DNA from: Bacteroidota bacterium
GTDB taxonomy: Bacteria > Bacteroidota > Bacteroidia > AKYH767-A > OLB10
DNA: 36,941 nucleotides
NCBI GenBank assembly: GCA_025352785.1
Contig: JANXSD010000084.1
Location: 1-36,941, forward strand
Reading direction: 5' to 3'
Shown piece by piece: positions 1 to 8,983 of this stretch. The notes beneath the pieces are model-generated. The model saw only the letters and a program-made list of their open reading frames with translations. It searched no databases and was not told the origin of the DNA. Each line of letters opens with the position of its first letter. The first letter of the stretch is position 1. Position numbers and translations under genes: made by a program.

Positions 1-1
1 C

Positions 2-163
2 CAGCGTTCAATCAAGAATAATTTCGAGTATATTCGCAGCGAAATTTTAGCTACAAGTCTAGAAATAGTGGATGTGCTAGAAGGTGAAGATGTCATTCCA
101 GTGGAGGTAGACGAAGACCTCAAAGTATTAACCGCAGTAAACAAATACGTCAATGGCCACTAA
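2..163 (+). CDS. ileS: Isoleucyl-tRNA synthetase, C-terminal end (partial)
   Basis: This is the last 53 codons of a gene that begins before the window. The frame is open from base 2 to the TAA at 161-163. The translated tail contains NNFEYIRSEILATSLEIVDV, which resembles the C-terminal anticodon-stem contact domain of Bacteroidota isoleucyl-tRNA synthetases. The enzyme charges tRNA-Ile in the cytoplasm. The next gene starts at 153 inside this one (11-base overlap), so the two are probably translationally coupled. The ileS - TraR/DksA-like - lspA order is common in Bacteroidota and supports the call. Because only the tail is visible, the identification rests on this short match plus synteny. 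Confidence 0.8.
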   Translation, partial: QRSIKNNFEYIRSEILATSLEIVDVLEGEDVIPVEVDEDLKVLTAVNKYVNGH

Positions 164-1235
164 AAAACCCACTGCTAAAGGTAAAAAACCAGCTCCTAAG
201 AAGATGGTAAAAAAAGCTCAGGCAAAAAAGGTAATCGCTAAAGCAGCTCCTAAAAAAGTTGTGAAGAAAGCAGCTCCTGGAAAAGTTGTAAAGAAAGTAG
301 CACCTAAAAAAGTTGTGAAGAAAGTAGCATCAAAACCTGTAGCTAAGAAAGCTCCTGCAAAGAAGGTTTTTAAAAAAGCGGCAGTAAAAGCGAAACCTAT
401 GGCTAAAAAGCCAGCGACAAAAAAACCAGTAGCAAAAAAACCTGCAGCTAAGAAAGTTGTTGTAAAGAAAGCTATTGCTAAAAAGCCAGCAGCCAAGAAA
501 GGTGTCGTAAAAAAACCAATGACTAAAAAAGTTGTTGTAAAGAAAGCTCCAGCTAAAAATGTGGTGGTAAGTAAACCCATAAAAAAGGCGGCTCCAGCGA
601 AAATGCCGATGAAGCCTAACCCTGTAAAACCTGCAAAAGCAGTTGTTGTTAAGCCAACACCTGTTGCTAAGCCCGTAGTTGCGAAACCAATTTCTGCTGC
701 GAAGCCCGCTGCAGCTCCTAAACCAATCGTTGCTATAAAGCCAATAGCAACGCCAAAGTCTGTTGAGACAGCAAAAGCAATTTCTCCAGTTAAACCAATT
801 ATAGAAAAAAAAATATTACAACCGAAGATGAGTGACGTGAAGCAGAATACCCCGCCTGAAAAATCGAGATACAGTGATTCAGAATTAGTGGAATTTAAAG
901 GGTTAGTCGTAAATAAATTAGAAGAAGCCCGTAAAGAATTAATCAATTTACAAGCACAAATTATCAATGCTAATGAAAATGGCACTGATGATACAGGTGC
1001 ATCTTTCAAAATGTTGGAAGATGGTTCAGATACTTTAGCTAAAGAAGAGGCTGCACAACTAGCAGCTCGTCAGAAGAAATTTATTGAGCAATTAGAAGCA
1101 GCGTTAATACGTGTAGAAAATAAAACGTATGGAGTATGTCGCGTTACAGGAAAGTTAATTCCTAAAGAACGACTTCGAGCGGTGCCACATACTACACAAA
1201 GTATGGAAGCTAAAATGCAGCAATACCGCGACTAA
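153..1235 (+). CDS. TraR/DksA-like protein with long histone-H1-like N-terminal tail
   Basis: The protein has 360 residues. Residues 1 to about 225 are low complexity, rich in Lys, Ala, Pro and Val, with 9-residue repeats of the type AAPKKVVKK at 31-66 followed by shorter AxKKP-type repeats. Residues about 235-360 form a DksA/TraR-like domain: a predicted helical hairpin, then a degenerate zinc-finger region around YGVCRVTGKLIPKERL. Only one cysteine (C329) remains of the four in classical DksA, so zinc binding is unlikely; loss of cysteines is common in Bacteroidota versions. DksA-like proteins bind RNA polymerase through its secondary channel. The basic tail suggests nucleic-acid binding like histone H1, which is an inference. 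Related Bacteroidota proteins are often only about 125 residues, so the tail is an addition. It overlaps ileS by 11 bases and precedes lspA. Confidence 0.85.
   Translation: MATKKPTAKGKKPAPKKMVKKAQAKKVIAKAAPKKVVKKAAPGKVVKKVAPKKVVKKVASKPVAKKAPAKKVFKKAAVKAKPMAKKPATKKPVAKKPAAKKVVVKKAIAKKPAAKKGVVKKPMTKKVVVKKAPAKNVVVSKPIKKAAPAKMPMKPNPVKPAKAVVVKPTPVAKPVVAKPISAAKPAAAPKPIVAIKPIATPKSVETAKAISPVKPIIEKKILQPKMSDVKQNTPPEKSRYSDSELVEFKGLVVNKLEEARKELINLQAQIINANENGTDDTGASFKMLEDGSDTLAKEEAAQLAARQKKFIEQLEAALIRVENKTYGVCRVTGKLIPKERLRAVPHTTQSMEAKMQQYRD
243..350 (+). repeat. Tandem 27-bp coding repeats in the Lys/Ala tail
   Basis: Four consecutive 27-base units (243-269, 270-296, 297-323, 324-350) encode variants of the nonapeptide A-A-P-K-K-V-V-K-K. 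The repeats then degrade into shorter KKP/AKK units further downstream in the gene. Such arrays expand and contract by recombination or slippage in whole codons, so the tail length may vary between strains. Confidence 0.75.
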
Positions 1236-1265
1236 TTAAGCATTTATTTTTTTAAAATAATATCT

Positions 1266-1311
1266 AATGACAATCATCTATATTCTTTCGAGAAAATAGA
1301 TGATTGTCATT
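1266..1311. terminator. Long perfect inverted repeat between the DksA-like gene and lspA
   Basis: The 16-base arms at 1266-1281 and 1296-1311 are exact reverse complements, separated by 14 bases. The stem is AT-rich and is followed by only a short T stretch, so it is not a classical intrinsic terminator. It could act as an attenuator, an mRNA-stabilising hairpin, or a weak terminator between the DksA-like gene and lspA. The structure is seen directly; the role is inferred. Confidence 0.45.
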
Positions 1312-1326
1312 TCTAATAGTCCTTAA

Positions 1327-1944
1327 GTGAAACGCCCCTTATTACTAATTTTCGGAATTCTTTTAGCCGACCAACTGATAAAGTTTTGGGTTAAAACTAC
1401 TATGTACCTTGGTCAGGAATACCATATTGCAAATTGGTTCATCTTGCATTTTACGGAGAACAATGGCATGGCATTCGGAATGGAATTCGGAGGTGTTTAT
1501 GGTAAATTACTCTTGAGTTTATTTCGGATTGTATTCGTTATCGCAATCACTTTTTATCTTAAAAGATTAATTAAAGAAAAAGCAGATTCATTTTATATTA
1601 CATGTGTTGCATTAGTTATTGCAGGTGCTACTGGAAACATTATTGACAGTACATTCTACGGTTTGGCATTTAGCACTAGCGAATACCAATTAGCGCAATT
1701 CTTGCCACAAGGTGGAGGCTATGCCTCGTTGCTACATGGGAAAGTAGTCGATATGTTTTACTTCCCTATTATTTCGGGCTATTATCCTTCTTGGATTCCC
1801 TTTTTTGGTGGTGATGATTTCTTATTCTTTCGTCCGGTTTTTAACTTAGCTGATAGCAGTATTTCTGTTGGTATTATGTTGATGATTGTTTTTCAGAAAC
1901 GATTTTTTTCGGAGGAAAAGAAGGGAGAAATAATTACGAATTAA
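1327..1944 (+). CDS. lspA: Lipoprotein signal peptidase (signal peptidase II)
   Basis: The 205-residue inner-membrane aspartic protease cleaves the signal peptide of diacylglyceryl-modified prolipoproteins. Visible family motifs are DQLIKFWVK near residue 15, FTENNGMAFGM at 42-52, GNIIDS with catalytic Asp107, VVDMFYFP at 140-147, and FNLADSS with catalytic Asp176. Four hydrophobic membrane segments are apparent. The GTG start at 1327 is chosen because a TAA lies directly upstream in frame, and the next ATG, at residue 26, would remove the first membrane segment. At 205 residues it is longer than the roughly 160 of Proteobacteria; Bacteroidota forms have an insertion between the two catalytic motifs, visible here at about 112-140. 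Confidence 0.95.
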   Translation: MKRPLLLIFGILLADQLIKFWVKTTMYLGQEYHIANWFILHFTENNGMAFGMEFGGVYGKLLLSLFRIVFVIAITFYLKRLIKEKADSFYITCVALVIAGATGNIIDSTFYGLAFSTSEYQLAQFLPQGGGYASLLHGKVVDMFYFPIISGYYPSWIPFFGGDDFLFFRPVFNLADSSISVGIMLMIVFQKRFFSEEKKGEIITN

Positions 1945-1956
1945 TAATTACGAATT
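1929..1956. repeat. Perfect 14-bp tandem duplication across the lspA stop codon
   Basis: The unit AATAATTACGAATT occurs twice back to back (1929-1942 and 1943-1956). The lspA stop TAA (1942-1944) sits at the junction. Similar AATTACGAATTACG-type simple repeats occur in intergenic DNA of many Bacteroidota. It may be a slippage product; no function is evident. Confidence 0.6.
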
Positions 1957-2005
1957 ACGGAAATCTTGTAATCTTTTTTTAATCCTATTCTAACAATTTG
2001 TATCA

Positions 2006-2536
2006 TTAAATCAAACCCTCAAACTCACTTCGTTCAAGTTTCATAAAACACTGATTTGAATAATGATTTTTTGATTTAAAATAGTTTTTTATTTTCCCAT
2101 AGTGCTCAAATCCAATATTTTCATAAAGTTTTTTAGCACTTGCATTTCCTTCTACAAAGCTTAGCGTGATCTGTTCTATTTTCTGATTTGAAAACGCTGA
2201 ATGTATTGCCGTGATTAATAATCGTGCTCCCACTTTTTTGTTTGCATATTCAGCTTTTACATACATCTGAACAATCTCTCCACGATGTTTTGTTTTGTTT
2301 CTTGCCTGTCGATCAAAACCACAAATGCCAATTAAACGATCATCATCAAAAGCTCCAATCATAAAATGATCAGGATTTCCTTCTTCCATATATTTTTCGA
2401 AAATTAATTTTGTACTTGCATTTTCTTCTTCAAAAGTAGAACCAAAATATTCTGGGAATTGTTGCAAACACTCTAGTCGTAATGATCGATAAATCAGAGT
2501 TTCATTAGCAACAAGTTTTCTAAAAGTAATTTCCAT
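2006..2536 (-). CDS. GNAT family N-acetyltransferase
   Basis: The protein has 176 residues and a full-length GNAT fold. The N-terminal helix region starts MEITFRKLVANETLIYRSLR. A central strand, GEIVQMYVKAEYANKKVGARL, carries the acetyl-CoA pyrophosphate-binding V-(K)-x-x-x-x-x-x-G-x-[GA]-x-x-L pattern. The C-terminal part contains SFVEGNASAKKLYENIGFEHYGK, with the usual N-x-x-A-x-x-L-Y-x-x-x-G-F signature. It transfers an acetyl group from acetyl-CoA to an amine; the substrate cannot be predicted. It lies 17 bases downstream of the glycosyltransferase gene on the same strand, so the two are probably co-transcribed. Confidence 0.85.
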   Translation of the reverse strand: MEITFRKLVANETLIYRSLRLECLQQFPEYFGSTFEEENASTKLIFEKYMEEGNPDHFMIGAFDDDRLIGICGFDRQARNKTKHRGEIVQMYVKAEYANKKVGARLLITAIHSAFSNQKIEQITLSFVEGNASAKKLYENIGFEHYGKIKNYFKSKNHYSNQCFMKLERSEFEGLI

Positions 2537-2553
2537 GATTTTTTAAATCAACG

Positions 2554-3591
2554 TTAATGATTCATCAACATAATTATTTTTTCATTTACTTCTTCAATGG
2601 TAATTCGTCCGATACAAGGATTTTCAGGATGCACACAATGAATTTGATTGCAAGGATTACATGGAAGTATATGATGTAAAACAGCTGATTTTTTTCCGTA
2701 AGGATAAAACACATTAGGCTCTCCTGGACCATATAAACCTAAGCAAGGAATATTACTTAATGCTGCAATATGTAGTGGCCCACTTTCATTACCAACATAA
2801 AGAGAAGCATTTTTTGTGAATGCTGCTAATGCAGATAAACTTAGTTCGCCAGCAGTAGAAAAAGTGGTGAATGGAATTAAATTTCGAATGGAATTGATTG
2901 CTGCAATATCATTTTTATCACCAATAAAAACGATATCAAAACCATATTGCTTTTTCAGATGAATTGCTAATTCTGCAAAACGATCTCCAGGCCACATACG
3001 TAATACGCGACGCGCTCCCGCATGAAAAATCGCAAAATGTTTTAGTTGATAGTTCTCAATAAAATTTATCGATTGACTTTTATCTTCATCAGAACAATAA
3101 ATTTTCGGATCAGGTAAAATAGTTTCAGGCTTTAAAATTTCTTGAATTATTTCGAAGCTTGTTTGCATCTCATGTGGATGTTGCCCTTTGCGTTTATTTT
3201 TTAAGCGTACCATTCCACGTTCTAATCTAAATTTAGGTTGATGGAACAAAGCATATTTTATCCCTTTCCATCCACCTCTTAAATCAACGATAAGATCATA
3301 CTTATTTTCTAAATCTTTTTTAGCAGAAAAAACGGTATTAAGATTTGGATCATTTTGTACAAGACTTATAGCAAATGGTCGGCACCATAAAGAAATCTTT
3401 GCTTTTGGATAACGCAATCGTAGTAATTCAAAGATGGGAGTAGAATAGCAGAGGTCACCAATTTCATCCTGACGAAGGATTAAAATGGTGTTGAAATCCA
3501 TCTCTTGCGGATCCTTGCCCCTGTTGATGAGGCGAGATAATAAAATTGAGCAGGCGTAAATTATTTTATCCTGAAAACCATTTGGCAACAT
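2554..3591 (-). CDS. Glycosyltransferase family 9 (heptosyltransferase-like) protein
   Basis: The protein has 345 residues with the two Rossmann-like halves of the GT-B fold seen in WaaC/WaaF-type enzymes. The N-terminal half has ILRQDEIGDLCYSTPIFELL, the usual R-x-D-x-I-G-D-x-x-x-x-x-P motif. The C-terminal half has FHAGARRVLRMWPGDRFAEL, then YVGNESGPLHIAALSNIPCL, the canonical nucleotide-sugar-binding signature, and a Cys-rich tail (PCNPCNQIHCVHPENPCIG). The family adds heptose or another sugar to lipopolysaccharide core or glycans on the cytoplasmic face of the inner membrane; which sugar is unknown. It is first of a two-gene minus-strand unit with the GNAT gene and divergent from rimP. 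Confidence 0.9.
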   Translation of the reverse strand: MLPNGFQDKIIYACSILLSRLINRGKDPQEMDFNTILILRQDEIGDLCYSTPIFELLRLRYPKAKISLWCRPFAISLVQNDPNLNTVFSAKKDLENKYDLIVDLRGGWKGIKYALFHQPKFRLERGMVRLKNKRKGQHPHEMQTSFEIIQEILKPETILPDPKIYCSDEDKSQSINFIENYQLKHFAIFHAGARRVLRMWPGDRFAELAIHLKKQYGFDIVFIGDKNDIAAINSIRNLIPFTTFSTAGELSLSALAAFTKNASLYVGNESGPLHIAALSNIPCLGLYGPGEPNVFYPYGKKSAVLHHILPCNPCNQIHCVHPENPCIGRITIEEVNEKIIMLMNH

Positions 3592-3739
3592 ACAGCTGCA
3601 AGTATACGTAATTGCCGTCGCGATATTGCCGCATCAGGCTCAGAAATTTAATTTTTATTAAAATTTCTACATCTTTTTTGAATAAAAATGATTGGTATTA
3701 GCGATTGATAATGATTTCTTCAATTGAAAATTGAATTGC

Positions 3740-3772
3740 TTGATAATTAAAAGGCTTTATTGCGTATATTTG
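3740..3772 (+). promoter_or_regulatory. Bacteroidota-type promoter of the rimP-nusA-infB operon
   Basis: TATATTTG at 3765-3772 matches the Bacteroidota -7 consensus TAnnTTTG exactly. A TTG at 3740-3742 lies 22 bases upstream, slightly longer than the ideal 19-21. Transcription would start near 3778-3781, leaving a leader of about 45-50 bases before the rimP ATG at 3827. The position between divergent genes supports the call. Confidence 0.6.
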
Positions 3773-3790
3773 TGGCGTGAAATAGCGATG

Positions 3791-3810
3791 AGGGGACTAA
3801 AAAGTCCCCT
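3791..3810 (+). promoter_or_regulatory. Leader hairpin in the rimP 5' untranslated region
   Basis: AGGGGACT (3791-3798) and AGTCCCCT (3803-3810) form a perfect 8-bp stem with an AAAA loop, followed by a pyrimidine-rich stretch (TCTTCGTTT). It lies between the predicted transcription start and the rimP ATG. In gammaproteobacteria the rimP-nusA operon has an attenuator leader. This hairpin could play a comparable role, or could stabilise the mRNA or act on translation. The stem is seen; the regulatory role is inferred. Confidence 0.5.
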
Positions 3811-3826
3811 TCTTCGTTTAGGAAAA

Positions 3827-4297
3827 ATGGACAAAAACCATATTAAAGCGCTGATAGAACAGCAGTTGAAGGGTACAGATCAGTTTTTGGTGGATATGAA
3901 ATTTTCACCAAATAGACTTGCTATCTTTATCGATAAACCATCCGGAATATTATTGGATGAATGTTCTGCATTGCATCGTTTCTTGGTTCAGGAGCTGGAA
4001 ACTACTGACTTTCTTGAAACGCATGATATAGAGATATCTAGTCCTGGGATGGATTCTCCCTTAATGGTTCCCCAACAATATCTTCGACGTATTGGTCGTG
4101 AGATGAAAGTGGTGGATCAGGATGGAAGGGAAATAAAAGGCGCGCTAACTGCTGCTAACGACGAAGGAATAGAGTTGAAAGAGATCGTAAGCAGAAAGGA
4201 AAACAAGAAAAAAATCGTAACCGAAGTGATGCATACCTTAAAGTATGAAGCTATACGGGAAGCGAAACTCATATTAAATTTTAAATTTATTAAGTGA
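3827..4297 (+). CDS. rimP: Ribosome maturation factor RimP
   Basis: The protein has 156 residues when read from the ATG at 3827 (MDKNHIKALIEQQL). Longer in-frame starts upstream would lie in the predicted promoter and leader hairpin and would give an abnormal N-terminus. The N-terminal alpha/beta domain and C-terminal Sm-like domain of RimP are recognisable, with conserved DECSALHRFLVQELE and the family signature ISSPGMDSPL. RimP helps mature the 30S subunit. The gene is followed after one base by nusA and then infB, the conserved rimP-nusA-infB operon, which makes the identification secure. Confidence 0.92.
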   Translation: MDKNHIKALIEQQLKGTDQFLVDMKFSPNRLAIFIDKPSGILLDECSALHRFLVQELETTDFLETHDIEISSPGMDSPLMVPQQYLRRIGREMKVVDQDGREIKGALTAANDEGIELKEIVSRKENKKKIVTEVMHTLKYEAIREAKLILNFKFIK

Positions 4298-4298
4298 C

Positions 4299-5534
4299 AT
4301 GGACCATCAGGTATTGATTGAATCCTTCTCGGAATTCAAGGACGTAAAAAATATCGACAGAGCAACCATGATGAGCATCTTAGAAGATGTGATTCGAGGA
4401 ATGTTACGTAAACGATATGGCACTGCTGATAATTTTGATGTGATCATCAACATCGACAAGGGTGACCTTGAGATTTACCGAAATCGTACTATCGTGGAAG
4501 ATGGAATGGTAGAGGATGATGTTGCACAAGTAGCCTATGCTGAAGCTGTAAAAATTGAACCCGACTTTGAAGTTGGTGAAGATTTAACGGAACGTGTTTT
4601 CTTAGAAGATTTTGGTCGTCGTGCTGTATTAGCATTGCGTCAGAATTTAGTTTCACGCATTAGCGAGCTAGAAAAAGATGGTATCTATCGTAAGTATAAA
4701 GATCGCGTAGGTGAAATTTTAACTGGTGAAGTTTATCAGATCTGGAAAAAGGAAATTTTAGTGTTGGATGATGAAGGCAATGAGTTAATTCTTCCAAAGC
4801 CAGAAACAATTCCTGCCGATTTCTTTAAGAAAGGTGATGCAGTACGTTCAGTAGTATTGCGCGTTGAGATGGTGAATTCAAATCCTAAAATTATTTTATC
4901 ACGTACCTCACCATTGTTTCTTGAACGTTTATTCGAACAAGAAGTACCGGAAGTTTTTGATGGCTTAATTACTATTAAAAATATTGTTCGTGAACCTGGT
5001 GAACGTGCAAAAGTTGCAGTAGAAAGTTACGATGATCGTATCGATCCTGTTGGAGCGTGTGTAGGTATGAAAGGGTCGCGTATTCATGGTATCGTTCGTG
5101 AATTGCGCAATGAAAATATCGACGTAATTAATTATACGAATAATCTTCAATTATACATCACTCGTGCATTAAGTCCTGCTAAAATCACATCGATAAAGTT
5201 GGATGAAGATACCCGCCGAGCTGCAGTATTTATGAAGCCCGATCAGGTTTCATTAGCGATTGGAAAAGGTGGTCATAATATTAAACTTGCTGGACGATTA
5301 ACGGGTTACGAAATCGATGTTTATCGCGATAGTGAAGACGAAGAGGAGGATGTTGATCTCGAAGAATTCTCGGATGAAATTGATGAGTGGATCATCACTG
5401 AATTAAAAAACATCGGATGTGATACTGCGAAGAGTGTGTTATTACTTTCTATTGAAGACCTTGTGAGCAGAACTGATCTCGAGGAAGAAACGATTAAGGA
5501 AGTGATGCGTATTTTGAATACAGAGTTTGAATAA
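4299..5534 (+). CDS. nusA: Transcription termination/antitermination factor NusA
   Basis: The protein has 411 residues with the NusA domains in order: an N-terminal RNA-polymerase-binding domain (about 1-125), an S1 RNA-binding domain (about 133-200, starting GEILTGEVYQIW), and two KH domains. KH1 contains VGACVGMKGSRIHGIVREL and KH2 contains SLAIGKGGHNIKLAGRLTG. An acidic C-terminal segment (about 345-411) follows. The long C-terminal acidic repeats of E. coli NusA are not visible, and the length is close to that of other Bacteroidota NusA. It modulates RNA polymerase pausing and termination. The ATG follows the rimP stop by a single base, so the genes are translationally coupled. Confidence 0.95.
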   Translation: MDHQVLIESFSEFKDVKNIDRATMMSILEDVIRGMLRKRYGTADNFDVIINIDKGDLEIYRNRTIVEDGMVEDDVAQVAYAEAVKIEPDFEVGEDLTERVFLEDFGRRAVLALRQNLVSRISELEKDGIYRKYKDRVGEILTGEVYQIWKKEILVLDDEGNELILPKPETIPADFFKKGDAVRSVVLRVEMVNSNPKIILSRTSPLFLERLFEQEVPEVFDGLITIKNIVREPGERAKVAVESYDDRIDPVGACVGMKGSRIHGIVRELRNENIDVINYTNNLQLYITRALSPAKITSIKLDEDTRRAAVFMKPDQVSLAIGKGGHNIKLAGRLTGYEIDVYRDSEDEEEDVDLEEFSDEIDEWIITELKNIGCDTAKSVLLLSIEDLVSRTDLEEETIKEVMRILNTEFE

Positions 5535-5688
5535 GCAATGAAAAAATGATTTCTGACATTCAGGAATTGGATTGAATAATTAGTATTTAGCGGTAACGAT
5601 GATGAATTAAATTTTAATTTATCTCTTACCAAAACAAGAGCAGGGATTTGCCGATCACTGTTCTACAAAAGAACCGAATCTGACAAGA

Positions 5689-8600
5689 ATGGCAGAAGAA
5701 AAAGCAGTGCGCCTCAGTAAAGCAGCCAAAGAATTTAACGTTGGTTTGCAACATGTGGTTGAGTACCTGGAATCGAAAGGTGTGAAGGTTGATAGCAACC
5801 CTAATACGAAGATTCCTCTAGAGACGTATGTCCTTTTACAAGAGAAGTATCAGCCAGATAAGATGGCGAAAATGGATGCTCAAGAAGTAACGCGTGAAAA
5901 ACTCAAGCGCGACAATATCGTTATCGTTGCTAAGCCTAGTTCCAATGAACCAAAACACATGGAGCATGAGCAGGATAACGATGATGTTTTGAAAAAGAGT
6001 TTAGATGATATTAAATTTTCTGCTGCTTCTGAGAAAGCGAAACCAGCTGCTCCTAAAAAGGAAGTAGAAGTAGTTGCAACAGCTCCAATTGCCGAAGCAA
6101 TAACTCCTGAGCCTGTTGCTAAAGAAAAATCTGGTGAACCAGAGGTAATAAAGGCGAACGCAGGACTTTCTGATTCTCCTAAAATTCTTGGTAAGATTGA
6201 CCTAGATGCTACCGGCCCTAAGAAGAAATCTACTAAGAAAAACGACGAGGTGCCAACACCTGTTGTTGAAGCAAAAATCGTTACAGAAGAAGAGAAGAAA
6301 ATAAAATCCGCTAAAGTAAATCCTACTATAGTGCGTGATGAAAATAATTCAACTCCTAAAGCGAGGACCGATAAACCAATTTCTAAATCTGGTTATTCAA
6401 AGGGACCTGATACGAGGAGACCTGATGCGAGGTCTCATGGCAATAAGCCACTTGAAGTAAAGCCGCATGATGGTAAATCACAAGTACATAAGCCAGGGGC
6501 AAATAAAGGTGCATTAGCGCCTGCACCAGTGAAGGTGGAAGTTAAAAAGCCTGAACCAATAGTTGAAAAACAAGAAACGCCAATCGTTGCTTCTGCACCA
6601 GTACCTCCAGAGCATATTAGTGTTCGTATAGATAAATTATCAGGACCCAATATTATTGGTAAAATTGTTTTGCCAACGGAGCAATCCAAGAAAAAGCCTG
6701 TCGCATCCTCTGATTTTGAAGGAGATCGTCGTAAGCGTAAACGTAAGGGATCGAATCCTGTAGCAGGATCTAACCAAACTGCTAAGCCCGGTGAGCGTAC
6801 TCCAGGTGGAGCGCCAAATCGCGGACCGGGTGGGCCCGGAGGACAAAATCGTCCAGCAGGTCAGGGTGGACCACGTCCTCCAGGACAAGGTGGCGGACCA
6901 AATAGAGGACCAGGTGGACCAAATCGTGGACCTAACAGAGGACCTCGTGGACCAATTGTTCCAATTGGACCAAAAGTAGAACCAACAGAAAAAGAGATAC
7001 AAGATCAGATTAAAGCAACACTTGCTCGTTTAAGTGGAACTGGAAAATCTAGAGCTTCAAAATTCCGTAAGGAAAAACGCGATTTGCATGCGCAACGACA
7101 AGAAGCAATTGCAACAGAACAATCAGAAAAAGTAATTCAAGTTACAGAATTTTTATCTGCTAACGAATTAGCAAAATTGATGGACGTTCCAGTAGTTCAG
7201 ATTATTTCAACCTGTATGAGTCTAGGACTTTTTGTATCGATCAATCAGCGTCTAGATGCAGAAACTATTACTGTTGTTGCCGGTGAATTCGGATATAAAA
7301 TCGAATTCGTATCAGCCGATATTCAAGAAGCAATTCAAGATGCTGTTGATAGTCCGGAAGAACTTTCTACTCGTGCACCAATCGTTACGGTAATGGGTCA
7401 CGTAGATCATGGTAAAACATCGTTGCTGGATTATATCCGTAAAGCGAATGTTATTGCTGGTGAAGCAGGTGGTATCACACAGCATATTGGTGCGTATGAA
7501 GTGAAGTTAGAAGGCGGACGAAAAATTACTTTCTTAGATACACCAGGTCACGAAGCATTTACTGCGATGCGTGCACGCGGTGCGAAAGTAACCGACGTTG
7601 CCATCATCGTTGTTTCGGCTGATGATAGTGTGATGCCTCAAACGCGTGAAGCGATAAATCATGCGCAGGCAGCGAATGTACCGATCGTTTTTGCAATCAA
7701 TAAAATTGATAAAGCAGGAGCAAATCCTGAAAAGATAAAAGAGCAATTAGCATCCATGAACCTACTTGTAGAGGAGTGGGGTGGAAAAATCCAAAGTCAG
7801 GATATTTCAGCTAAGCAAGGATTGAATGTGGAGAAGTTGCTTGAAAAAGTGATATTGGAAGCTGAATTATTAGATTTGAAAGCAAATCCAGATCGTAATG
7901 CAAAAGGAACAGTAATTGAATCATCGTTAGATAAAGGCAGAGGTTACGTAACAACAATTTTAGTTCAGAACGGAACACTTCGCATTGGTGATGTAGTACT
8001 TGCTGGTTGTTATTCTGGTCGTGTGAAAGCGATGTTTAATGAGCGTGGAGGAAAAGTGGAGGAGGCAGGACCATCAACACCTGTAATGATTTTAGGGATG
8101 AGCGGTGCACCTCAAGCGGGTGATCAGTTCCATGTGATGGAAGATGAACGCGAAGCACGTGAGATTGCAAACAAGCGTCTACAGTTACAACGTGAGCAAG
8201 GAATTCGTACCCATAAACATATTACACTTGATGAGATCGGTCGTCGTTTGGCGATTGGAAACTTTAAAGAGTTAAATGTAATCGTGAAAGGTGATGTGGA
8301 TGGATCCGTAGAAGCATTAGCAGATTCGTTATTGAAACTTTCTAATCCAGAGATTCAAGTGAATGTAATTCATAAGAGTGTGGGTCAGATTTCAGAGTCG
8401 GATGTAATGCTTGCTTCGGCTTCGAATGCGATCATCATTGGATTTCAAGTTCGTCCTTCGGTGAGTGCGCGTAAGATTGCAGAGAATGAACAAATTGATA
8501 TTCGTTTGTATTCTATCATCTATGATGCTATCAATGAAGTGAAAACTGCGATGGAAGGAATGCTTGCTCCAGAATTTGAAGAGAAGATCACTTGTAATGT

Positions 8601-8880
8601 TGAAGTGCGTGAAATATTCAAGATACCGAAAGTGGGTACGATTGCAGGATGTATGGTATTAGATGGCAAGATAAATCGTAATACGAAGATTCGAATTGTT
8701 CGTGATGGTATCGTTGCATTCAGCGGCGAACTAGCTTCCTTGAAACGTTTCAAAGACGATGCAAAAGAAGTTCAAGCAGGAATGGATTGCGGATTAAATG
8801 TTCAAGGATATAATGACATTCGCGTTGGTGATATCATTGAAGGATATGAAAATGTTTCGGTGAAAAGAACGCTGGCTTAA
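5689..8880 (+). CDS. infB: Translation initiation factor IF-2
   Basis: The 1063-residue GTPase brings initiator fMet-tRNA to the 30S subunit and promotes subunit joining. The N-terminus ([16 protein letters not shown]) is the usual IF2 N-terminal helical module. A long charged low-complexity linker follows; at about 365-430 it becomes a Gly/Pro/Arg/Asn-rich segment of RGPGGP and NRGP repeats. The GTPase domain has G1 GHVDHGKT near 573, G2 [11 protein letters not shown]3 DTPGH near 618, G4 NKID near 671 and G5 SAKQG near 706. Beta-barrel and C-terminal fMet-tRNA-binding domains follow. A 154-base gap separates it from nusA with no clear second promoter, and a strong terminator follows the gene. 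Confidence 0.97.
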   Translation: MAEEKAVRLSKAAKEFNVGLQHVVEYLESKGVKVDSNPNTKIPLETYVLLQEKYQPDKMAKMDAQEVTREKLKRDNIVIVAKPSSNEPKHMEHEQDNDDVLKKSLDDIKFSAASEKAKPAAPKKEVEVVATAPIAEAITPEPVAKEKSGEPEVIKANAGLSDSPKILGKIDLDATGPKKKSTKKNDEVPTPVVEAKIVTEEEKKIKSAKVNPTIVRDENNSTPKARTDKPISKSGYSKGPDTRRPDARSHGNKPLEVKPHDGKSQVHKPGANKGALAPAPVKVEVKKPEPIVEKQETPIVASAPVPPEHISVRIDKLSGPNIIGKIVLPTEQSKKKPVASSDFEGDRRKRKRKGSNPVAGSNQTAKPGERTPGGAPNRGPGGPGGQNRPAGQGGPRPPGQGGGPNRGPGGPNRGPNRGPRGPIVPIGPKVEPTEKEIQDQIKATLARLSGTGKSRASKFRKEKRDLHAQRQEAIATEQSEKVIQVTEFLSANELAKLMDVPVVQIISTCMSLGLFVSINQRLDAETITVVAGEFGYKIEFVSADIQEAIQDAVDSPEELSTRAPIVTVMGHVDHGKTSLLDYIRKANVIAGEAGGITQHIGAYEVKLEGGRKITFLDTPGHEAFTAMRARGAKVTDVAIIVVSADDSVMPQTREAINHAQAANVPIVFAINKIDKAGANPEKIKEQLASMNLLVEEWGGKIQSQDISAKQGLNVEKLLEKVILEAELLDLKANPDRNAKGTVIESSLDKGRGYVTTILVQNGTLRIGDVVLAGCYSGRVKAMFNERGGKVEEAGPSTPVMILGMSGAPQAGDQFHVMEDEREAREIANKRLQLQREQGIRTHKHITLDEIGRRLAIGNFKELNVIVKGDVDGSVEALADSLLKLSNPEIQVNVIHKSVGQISESDVMLASASNAIIIGFQVRPSVSARKIAENEQIDIRLYSIIYDAINEVKTAMEGMLAPEFEEKITCNVEVREIFKIPKVGTIAGCMVLDGKINRNTKIRIVRDGIVAFSGELASLKRFKDDAKEVQAGMDCGLNVQGYNDIRVGDIIEGYENVSVKRTLA
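6800..6970 (+). repeat. Gly/Pro/Arg-rich coding repeat in the IF-2 linker
   Basis: Irregular units built from GGACC, GGTGGACC and AATCGTGGACC encode repeated GPGGP, NRGP and GQGG motifs in the linker before the G domain. Open frames on the other strand and in other frames here are artefacts of this composition. Such linkers vary in length and are thought to be disordered. Confidence 0.65.
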
Positions 8881-8938
8881 TTCAGAGTTAAGAATTTAGA
8901 ATGCAGAATTGAAAAAAATAAATTATACGAATTGCGAA

Positions 8939-8967
8939 AGAGGCTTCAGAGATGAAGCCTCTTTTTT
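8939..8967 (+). terminator. Rho-independent terminator of the rimP-nusA-infB operon
   Basis: AGAGGCTTCA (8939-8948) and TGAAGCCTCT (8953-8962) form a perfect 10-bp stem with a GAGA loop, followed directly by six T residues (8962-8967). It lies 58 bases after the infB stop and marks the end of the conserved operon and the start of the accessory region. Confidence 0.92.
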
Positions 8968-8983
8968 GAAGGTTAAAAATTTT

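Noticed and set aside
243-600. CRISPR-like periodicity
   Set aside because: The period follows codons of a low-complexity protein; there are no spacers of uniform length between identical repeats.
218-1009. 263-codon open frame on the minus strand
   Set aside because: It is the complement of the Lys/Ala/Pro repeats of the DksA-like gene, giving a Phe/Gly/Thr-rich artefact; the plus-strand gene has a recognisable domain in the same region.
6640-7002. Open frames on both strands in the Gly/Pro-rich part of infB
   Set aside because: They are composition artefacts inside a clearly coding IF-2 gene.
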